Shown here: piece by piece, positions 56,964-64,000 of the stretch | Position numbering within the stretch: the stretch's first letter is position 1 | How the letters are laid out: each line of letters opens with the position of its first letter | Source: Nothophoma quercina | Taxonomy: Eukaryota; Ascomycota; Dothideomycetes; Pleosporales; Didymellaceae | DNA: 64,000 bases | Assembly (NCBI GenBank): GCA_021642125.1 | Contig: JAKIXB010000020.1 | Coordinates: 62,001-126,000 of the forward strand | Direction of reading: 5' to 3' | The notes under the pieces: model-generated | What the model was told of the DNA's origin: nothing | Seen by the model: only the letters and a program-made list of their open reading frames with translations | Databases searched by the model: none | Position numbers and translations under genes: made by a program

Positions 56964-58307
56964 TCACTTGACTTGGTTGATCTTCATATCCATAACATAC
57001 TGCATCAAGCTGCAGTCGTCGCACTTGACAAGAGCCTGGAGTGCTTTGACCCGTGCGCGCAAGAGGGCATTCTCATCTGAAAGTGCCTTCTTGTCCTTCT
57101 CTTGTTGTTTGATGTGGGCCGTTGCCGAGGCAAGGATGACGGCTTTACTGGGCTTTGAGGGCGTCGGTAGGTCTTCGATGTCGGCGCCGTCGCAGACACG
57201 GGCGCTCTGCTGGAGAGAAGGAACAACGCGTCGAAGAGAATCAAGCTGGGTGTTTAGAGATTCGCGATACTTGCGTTCGACTTGGTTGTGTGGAAGCCGA
57301 CGACGGTTCTTAGGCTTGTCCTCTGTAGTTGCTGGCGGTGATTCCTGGACGGGTGAATCATCAGTGGTCTCCGTTTTCATACGTTGTTTAGCCTCGGCGA
57401 CGAGCTCGGTAGCGGTCTTGTTGGTGGATTTGTTGGCAGCTGTGAATTGACGTCCCGTGATCTCGCCTGTGGATGTCTCGCTCTCAGATCGCTTCTTCGG
57501 TCGAGGTTGAATTTCGACGATGCCATCCTCAGCCGTAACCTCTTGAGGTTCAGCCAATAGGTCGTTGATGTTGGGCAGATTGTCTTGGTCAGCGAACAGG
57601 AAGGGAGCGCAACCACCTCCGCAGGTCGAAGGGTTAGGTGGCGGCCCGTCCTGATCATGATTGGGACAGAGCGGCGACGTCCAGCAGGCTGAAAGTATGT
57701 CGGGCTTATTCTTACTGCGCTTGGTGGTGGTGTTGACGGCTGTCCTAGTGCTCTCGAGTACAGGCTTTGAGGGTACGGCTGATGCCTTGACCCCTTGTGG
57801 GAAGGTCAGGTCTTCCACGAAACCTGTTTCGAGGTTGTTGGGGAACATGGACTCGTAGGCGGGGTTGGGGAATGTGTTGGCACGGTGTACAGATTGCCGG
57901 CGCAGTGACGCCATCTGGGGTGACTGGTTCGACGTCGTCGACATAGATGTGGGGGTCTGGTAAGTGGAGAGATTGTTGGCAGCAGTGAAAGGCTCAGGTG
58001 AGGACTCTGTTGTTGAACCACCGCCAGCAACGATGTTGCCATAAGGCTGTAGCACTTCCAGGTCGCTCAGGAAATAGTCGTTCGATATGAATAGAGAGTC
58101 GTCGAAGTAAGGATCGGCTGATGTGCCGTTAAGCAGAGTGTCGAAAGCAGTGGCGTCCTCAGGCGTGGACCCTGAAGTCTGCGAGGAGATGGACTTGGGC
58201 ATATCAGAAGACGGAGGGCCTGTTGTAGGTGCTGAAAGATCGGACCATTGGTCGTGCGGTATATTCAGACTCTCAGCATTGAGGAATGCGTCCCAATTGA
58301 GAGCCAT
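56964..58307 (-). CDS. bHLH transcription factor with SREBP-type basic region
   Basis: A single exon of 447 aa. The acidic, Ser/Thr-rich N-terminus (MALNWDAFLNAESLNIPHDQ) may be an activation region. A cysteine/histidine segment near residues 210-235 (SPLCPNHDQDG, CGGGCAPF) has no assigned function. The bHLH (about 335-405) has basic part HNQVERKYRESLN. The Tyr sits where SREBP proteins have their diagnostic Tyr and other bHLH proteins have Arg. The loop is long (SARVCDGADIEDLPTPSKPS). A leucine-rich coiled segment follows (LSDENALLRARVKALQALV). It should bind E-box or sterol-element-like DNA as a dimer in the nucleus. No transmembrane helices are present, unlike membrane-bound SREBPs. Confidence 0.9.
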   Translation of the reverse strand: MALNWDAFLNAESLNIPHDQWSDLSAPTTGPPSSDMPKSISSQTSGSTPEDATAFDTLLNGTSADPYFDDSLFISNDYFLSDLEVLQPYGNIVAGGGSTTESSPEPFTAANNLSTYQTPTSMSTTSNQSPQMASLRRQSVHRANTFPNPAYESMFPNNLETGFVEDLTFPQGVKASAVPSKPVLESTRTAVNTTTKRSKNKPDILSACWTSPLCPNHDQDGPPPNPSTCGGGCAPFLFADQDNLPNINDLLAEPQEVTAEDGIVEIQPRPKKRSESETSTGEITGRQFTAANKSTNKTATELVAEAKQRMKTETTDDSPVQESPPATTEDKPKNRRRLPHNQVERKYRESLNTQLDSLRRVVPSLQQSARVCDGADIEDLPTPSKPSKAVILASATAHIKQQEKDKKALSDENALLRARVKALQALVKCDDCSLMQYVMDMKINQVK

Positions 58308-60149
58308 GATGACGGTCAGTGGGTAAGTTGTTGCACGAGAGAGCTCACGCGTTGATCAGGAGATACCAACGCACAAGTCCTGCTAACGTGTCCCGGCCAA
58401 GCCAATGATAAGGCTAGAACCCCGATGTAGGCGCCCAACGAAGCTGGGGTCGAGAATATAAGCTCGGTACTTCCGTCGGGTTTCTTTGTTTGAAGAATGT
58501 TGCAAAATTCGCTCGGAGTGTGATGGGGATGGAGTCAATTCCAAGCACAGGAGTATGGGTTGTTTTTCGTCAACCCGGAAGGAATAGTTACTTATGACGA
58601 TGAGTGAAAAGCACAAAGGCGCAGAACTGGGCAGTTGCTGGCGACTCTGGGCGAAATTTGCAGCGCTGGCAGGAAGGGTTTGGTATAGTATTCAGACACC
58701 CGACTGGTCCCGAAGCGCGAGGCGTGCAGAATCGGTTGTTGCAGATGGAGTGAACACCTGAACGCGAAAGAACTTTTCAGTTGCTAGAACGGGTATCTCG
58801 GTGCAGCAGTGAAGCGCAAGCTGTCGAGTCCACGGTTCTGGGAGCGTCCAGAAAGGATATCAGACCACCAGAGGTGGCGTGACATTTCGCTGAGGACCCA
58901 CTATTTCCCTTTCAAGACTGGCTGCATCCCGGCAGGCAGGGGCTTTTGCGCCATCGCCGCGACAACGTGACGAGGACAGCGCCGATGCGCGATCACAGTC
59001 CTACAGACTTTGTGATTGCACAGCATGGAATGCGATGTTTCAATTTGGGTGTTTTGAGGGATGGATGAGGCTACGGTTAGGAACTGCTCGGGTCTAAGGA
59101 AAGTGCCCGCTAGCGTGGCAGTAGCTCTCCGGCTCTCAGCAGCAGGCACGTGACATTGGAAGAACAGCAGTTTGCCTTTTTGCGCTGCCGGAGTTGTAGT
59201 CTGTAGGAAAGAGGCCGTGGAATTGTATGGTTCCTCTCAAGATCTATTGACTGTCACTGGTTTAACTGGTAGAGATGAAACACTCGGCTCTTGTATGACA
59301 TCCAGAGCAGTTATGGCGGTTCATTTACCGCTGGCAGAGGTTTCAGCTTTCATCTGCCCATCTGCCGTTGATGCACGTTTCGGCACATCTAGGCCTGCAG
59401 ATCGTGTAGTTCGGGGAGGTTCCTGTCAATGCGAGTATCGGGTCGTCCCGCACCCCATGTCCCACTAAGGAGACCGAGGAGCTGGATTCCGCGCTGTAGT
59501 TGCATGCATGTGTGGTACCATCTTATGCAACGGTTGTCTCTGGCGATATGACATCCTGAGGCCTGAACTGCACCAGTGGCCAAGGTGACTGTATCTTCGG
59601 GGCCTGCGTCTCTGGTGGTGGGCATCGCTTCGGTGTCACTGTCGTTCCAGCATCGATCGCTTGCTTGCTTCCGCTCATCAACATGACGGGCGCAAAGGCG
59701 AGTTCGTGGAGCCCAGACCCTGCCAATCTATCCGGTATGGGCTCATAGAAACGTAGACTTTGCCACATTTTCGTTGACGAAAGTAATGGCAATGCTGCTG
59801 TGGTTGCAGCGCCTCAGCGTAGGCGTAAGGGTTCGACAAGCCATAAGTATCCAATCGCAGCGAAGCAGAAGATGTTGTCATGTGGTCCGTCTAACAGCGG
59901 TTGACGCAGAAGGCTATCGAACACCAGTGTCGGCACCAGATATTACAACCTGTCCGCCTGTAGTTCTGACGCAGTAACTTCATAATATTACGGGCTGTTG
60001 TGGACAGATACGTCGTTCTGTGCCAGAGGGCCAGGAGTAGACCACAACATGAGCTCGTGGCGCGGAAAGTAGGATTTCAAACCACATGTCCCTGTTGTGC
60101 CTCAGTGATTCAGCCCAGTCAGTCTTTGCACTGCATACAAATGATGTGG
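58308..60149. other. Intergenic, nothing assigned
   Basis: About 1.8 kb upstream of the bHLH gene and downstream of the RING gene. Short frames carry no recognisable domain. Confidence 0.5.
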
Positions 60150-60762
60150 CTATAGGGGTCCTACCATAAAAGCAACGGGCAGAGGCCGCGGCCGCTCCAT
60201 CATTCTTCCTCTCATGACCCTTTTGCCTGGTATAATGGTGCGGTGGCAGAGCGGACAGAACTCGTTGTAACGACCGAACCACTCGTCAAGGCACTGGGCG
60301 TGGAATGCATGCGAGCAACGTAAGCCGCGAATTCGCGCATCTTCATCGAATTCTTCGAGGCAGATCGTGCTGCGCCTGGGTTAATTCGTTATCAACAGAT
60401 ATATCCTTTGAAAGACCTACCAAACCGGGTCTGTGGTTAGAAGTGAGTCAGGGTGTTTCTCCTTTTGCGCAGCCATCCAGTCATAGAAATGCTGTGACTT
60501 GATAGCACTCTCTAACTCGTCTTGTCGCTTTTGCAAGCGCTCCGCTTTTCGTGCTGCCTCGACATCATGACTGAGTCCTGGAAGCAGATAGGTTCTGTGA
60601 CGATGCCTACTTGCGAGGGTTAGTGCTGCACAAATATGAATTGAGAAGGACTTACAGGATAAGTAGTGTCATGAGTAGCACAACGAAACAAGCAGGCACT
60701 ATGATGGCAATGATTATAGTGTTACTGTTCGGATTCTGCGTCATATCTGGAGTGTTCGACAT
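60150..60762 (-). CDS. Membrane RING-H2 E3 ubiquitin ligase
   Basis: Exons 60762-60656, 60606-60421 and 60369-60150 encode 170 aa. A short luminal N-terminus is followed by one helix (TIIIAIIVPACFVVLLMTLL), a charged linker (ARKAERLQKRQDELESAIKS) and a RING-H2 domain. The RING exists only after splicing: CTIC, then CSHAFHAQC, then CPLC, giving C3H2C3 spacing. The acceptor giving VCTICLEEF is preferred over one six bases upstream that would break the first CxxC. The tail is basic. This matches the small single-helix RING-H2 ligases that ubiquitinate membrane or vesicle cargo. The first in-frame ATG is used. The substrate is unknown. Confidence 0.88.
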
Positions 60763-62982
60763 TCTGACGAACGTCTGAGCTGTGGCTCTCGTTGAACGTA
60801 TCGCGTGTTCAAGGTGTAGATATGTACGCAAAGCTTCGGACTTCCGAGGTTGAAGATTCAAGCTCTGTGCATATCAAAAATGTCGCAATTGTTGCGATAA
60901 CGTGTGCTATGCCGATACACAAACGCTGTAGGACCTGCAGTGATTGCACCAAGACCCTCAACCGTACGCCGTACCTTTGATCTTGCTAGCATGCGCCGAG
61001 AGACTGGAAGAGAGAGCAAGCTTGCTCAGCCCTGGGGATAACGACATGTTCATATGATACAGCACCAAGGCTAGCGGCGTGCAGCCCAATAGAACCAAGA
61101 CGGTCGTTTCCGGGCAAACAAGCATGCCGGACCTCTCAGGTGGCGTTGTTTGGCTAAGCGAAGACCTTTCAAAGTTTCGCGTAGCTGTTCCAAGGTTGGT
61201 GCTCTTGTGACGCGGGGAAAGAGCTGGGGTCGATCACATCACGTCTGCACCCAGCCTACCAAGCACTAGGTCCCCTCTGCGTGGCACGCTGCGCGACTCC
61301 ACGCCATCTTGTGCACTTGAGTCTGCAACACGTATGCGCGACTCGGCGGCATTCACAGGGCGTTCTCGAAAGTTTTCGGCATGTTTTCGCAAGGTATGAA
61401 AGATGTAATGAATTGAAGTTGCAGAGATCCGTGGCTGCTGTCGAAATGCACCAAGCCAATTCCGCGCTAGAATGTTGTCGATCACAAGCGGGGCGCTCCT
61501 TCATCACCACCACATTACGGAAATAACGAGTTCTTTCGAATCAGGTCATGGTGCTCTGTAAAACCCCTGGATCTTTCAAGAGATCTACAACGCGTTACCA
61601 CGTTGGCTTATCGTTAGTTTACTACAGTGTCACTTTCTGCCCTAAGGTTTCTACTTAGTAATGTTCATGTGAAACGACCTCGTCGTTTTCTTCGTCTCCA
61701 CTGTCTTCATCCTCCTCGTATTCGCCTTCTCCCTCTTCTTATTTGTAAAACGCCAAAAGATCGTCATATCCAGATCACCTGCTATTGAACTCAAGCTCAT
61801 TATCAAGATCTTCAACAAATCAGCACGTGGCAACTCTGGCTCGAAGATCTTCTGCAGTTGGCACTCAAGCATATCCACCGCTGCGGGCCACCCAAGACCA
61901 AGCCTGTACTTGAGGTCTTCAGGGTGGATACGGCATGTGTCTTGTCTGTGGCTGTTGTGTTGGCGGAAAGGGCGAGCGACGACTTCAAATCAGTACAATG
62001 TGCTTGCGATGATGACCGCGGCGAGGTGGAGATCTTGGATTTAAATACGGAGTGAGCGTGTTTGCTCGTCGAGACAACTTTTCCGACTAGGGTATCGTCC
62101 GAGCTAGACTTGAACAGCTTCTCAAATTTCGAGCGAGCTGTTGTCACGGCAGCAGGAGAGGCGTGCGCGCATTTGAGTCGAAACAGAACTTGACACTGTC
62201 AAGCATAGCTATGTCCTTTTGCTATACGAAGGAAGGCTTCGTCTCCTGCCGAACAAAGGAAATTTGAGTTCAACAAGGTGGAGTGGAGAGCGAATGCTTT
62301 GTTGAGGAAGAAGGAGGGTAGCGTTTGGTTTGTAAATAGTGGGGCTGGTAAGGACAGTGAAAGAGGGACTTGTGTGGTGTAACCCAGTAGTCGCGCGTGA
62401 CGAATGGTTATCGCCTGCGCACCTCCAAGGCACATGGAAACAACTGCTCTGCACCTTATAAGAGATGCAGTTACCGGCACGTATGGTCTCTTTGTTCGGG
62501 ATTCGGATTTGAGACAGCAAGACAGTGAGCATCAACTTAGCAGCAAGGTACCTCAGCATTTACTGCCTAAAGCCTATACATCTTGGTTCGCAATATGATG
62601 GAGTTCTTCGCAATGATATGTCGTGTCGGTGAGGGACTGTCACGCACGAGGAGGCATATACAATGCGACTAATTCGCCCGTTTGTCTCTTCACAAAAGAG
62701 CCGGGAGCCGGTCAAGAATGAATATGAGAAGAAACAAGTTAGAATTCAGGTTGAAACATGACATCCCTAGGATGTTTGTGTCATCTTACGCTGTTACCAA
62801 TTTGCTTTGAACGAAGTGTATAGGTTATCAAGACCACGAGCCAATACTGATTAAGCCGCACACCGTCTACATCGCTCATGCGCAAAGAACGGACTGAGCA
62901 GCATCATAAGTCTCGTAAATCAGGAGTCAACAACACCTCTTGCGAAACAAATGAGTAAAGGTGTCTGCACAATGTCGATAGC
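60763..62982. other. Intergenic with weak coding hints
   Basis: About 2.2 kb. On the minus strand (about 62000-61651) a frame including HPEDLKYRLGLGWPAAVDML and IFEPELPRADLLKILIMS looks mildly protein-like, but it lacks an ATG and clear splice partners, so no gene is called. Confidence 0.35.
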
Positions 62983-63444
62983 ATGTACCAAGATCATGGT
63001 TGCCCACAGTACATCAGTGTTCTCCATGAATTTCCCAACCACTTGGCTCTATTCTTGATCAATTGGAAAGATCGCGGAACAGACGCAACGAGAGAGTGGA
63101 AAGTAACAGTGGCTGGCATAAGATCCGTCCCAAACCACTCCTTTGTAACGCGAGAAAAGGCAGATGTGGGGATCATAGATAGCTGCGAAGACGGGTGTCG
63201 CGTCAAGGCGGCGCACATAGAGGAGTTCGAGATCTGGTGGCGATCAGACCAGAAGAAAGACAAGCAGCACGAGGTCGAGGCTGTCCGTGGCTACTCTCGC
63301 ATGGGCACTTACGGTCCCCTCCCAACATTCATGTCGCAGCAAGCCGGTCAAATCGCAGCTGGTGGTCTTCGTCAAGTCGGCGCAGATGGTCCGCCTGGAG
63401 GCACTCGCTCAGTCGCCGGTGATCTCGTTCCGAGTTTCTCTTAG
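62983..63444 (+). CDS. Hypothetical protein, 153 aa
   Basis: An ATG-initiated open frame with strand-rich, charged composition: LALFLINWKDRGTDATREWK, VADVGIIDSCEDGCR-like segments and EFEIWWRSDQKKDKQHEVEA. It ends in a Gly/Gln-rich tail (QQAGQIAAGGLRQVG). I recognise no family. Upstream exons could exist. Nothing in the immediate context suggests a function. Confidence 0.4.
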   Translation: MYQDHGCPQYISVLHEFPNHLALFLINWKDRGTDATREWKVTVAGIRSVPNHSFVTREKADVGIIDSCEDGCRVKAAHIEEFEIWWRSDQKKDKQHEVEAVRGYSRMGTYGPLPTFMSQQAGQIAAGGLRQVGADGPPGGTRSVAGDLVPSFS

Positions 63445-64000
63445 ATGACGCTCACAACTTGCAGTACGCCCTTCTCGACAGACCGCCATCCACCGCCGCC
63501 GGTTCGGACAGGACACTACTAATGGTAGACCAGATCTGGACGCCAAATACAAGTGGCAGAAGGGCCAGTCTATTCTCCGCAAGAACGCTCTTGCAGTGGT
63601 GCCTGCGAATCAAGAGGAGAACTTCTACTCGAATGTCAGGAAGGAGCGCTAGCCACGTCCTGCTGGCAAGCAAGGAGGAAGGAACGGCGTCAGTGCCGTC
63701 TGAGCTCCTGTTAAGTTTCGATTCGACCAAAACCACCCTGTAAATGGGGTCGGCGGAAAGCAATTTTCGCATTCCTGGAATCGGCTCTTCGCATGGTGAT
63801 AGCATAGGGTAAGGCGTTTCTCTAATCAGCATGTGGCCGGTGCGCCATTAGTTTACGAAGTGTCGATGACAAGATTTGGTCTAGTTCTGAAGACCATTAC
63901 TTGAATCTTGATGCGTGATTATACGTGACTTGGCGTGATATTGTTAATGAAGGAGTGATGAAGTCAGGAAGCAGGCGCTCGGAAGATACTGCAATCGGCG
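63445..64000. other. Right edge, no gene seen
   Basis: Overlapping short frames on both strands, none with a recognisable motif. The window ends in non-coding sequence. Confidence 0.4.

Noticed and set aside
61651..62147. Possible minus-strand gene
   Set aside because: A stretch looks mildly protein-like, but both frames begin at non-ATG codons and no clean intron joins them.
1..64000. CRISPR arrays, bacterial operons, insertion sequences
   Set aside because: The window is eukaryotic. No regularly spaced direct repeats, transposase motifs or long terminal repeats were seen.

Overview
The window is nuclear DNA of a filamentous ascomycete (Pezizomycotina). Introns are short (46-203 nt) with GT...AG ends and CTAAC/CTGAC branch sites. 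Genes are monocistronic on both strands. Family content is typically fungal: Zn2Cys6 regulator, hybrid histidine kinase with one receiver, LaeA-like methyltransferase, DUF3292, 2EXR-type and BTB relics, Acr3. Dothideomycetes is my best guess from overall impression, but I cannot prove the class. All gene models were spliced by hand from the sequence; most required introns, and exon limits are given per entry.

Layout. 0-5.4 kb: a secreted, cysteine-rich, single-pass surface protein (-) and an AAA+ ATPase (-). 6.9-7.4 kb: a small SBDS-domain stress protein (RTC3 type, -) with two STRE motifs upstream. 8.2-14.8 kb: a core block with a RhoGEF (-), the proteasome chaperone NAS2 (+) and the Ran GTPase GSP1 (+). 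15.4-36.6 kb: an accessory-looking block. A Zn2Cys6 regulator (-) is divergent from a two-domain isocyanide synthase/Fe(II)-2OG dioxygenase (+). A hybrid histidine kinase (+), a small membrane protein (+), a broken BTB gene (+), an amino-acid permease (+), a proline-rich secreted protein (-), a DUF3292 membrane protein (+) and an ACS-type MFS transporter (+) follow. 37.1-39.1 kb: relics of 2EXR-type genes with in-frame TAG codons. 39.4-40.1 kb: a MARVEL-like four-helix membrane protein (-). 40-44.5 kb and 46-51.5 kb are gene-poor. Between them is an eight-exon LaeA-like methyltransferase (-) whose 5' end lies in simple repeats. 51.5-52.8 kb: Acr3 arsenite effluxer (-). 53.5-64 kb: two small hypotheticals, a 74-aa tryptophan-containing small protein (+), an SREBP-type bHLH factor (-), a membrane RING-H2 ubiquitin ligase (-) and a hypothetical (+).

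How it may fit together. The most interesting part is the isocyanide synthase-dioxygenase with its regulator, sensor kinase and transporters, which resembles a small uncharacterised isocyanide biosynthetic locus. An amino-acid-derived isonitrile would be made by the N-terminal PvcA/DIT1 domain and oxidised by the C-terminal TauD domain. The Zn2Cys6 protein is a possible local regulator, and the histidine kinase a possible signal input. Membership beyond the synthase is inference from proximity only. The LaeA-like gene is 23 kb away and is probably independent.
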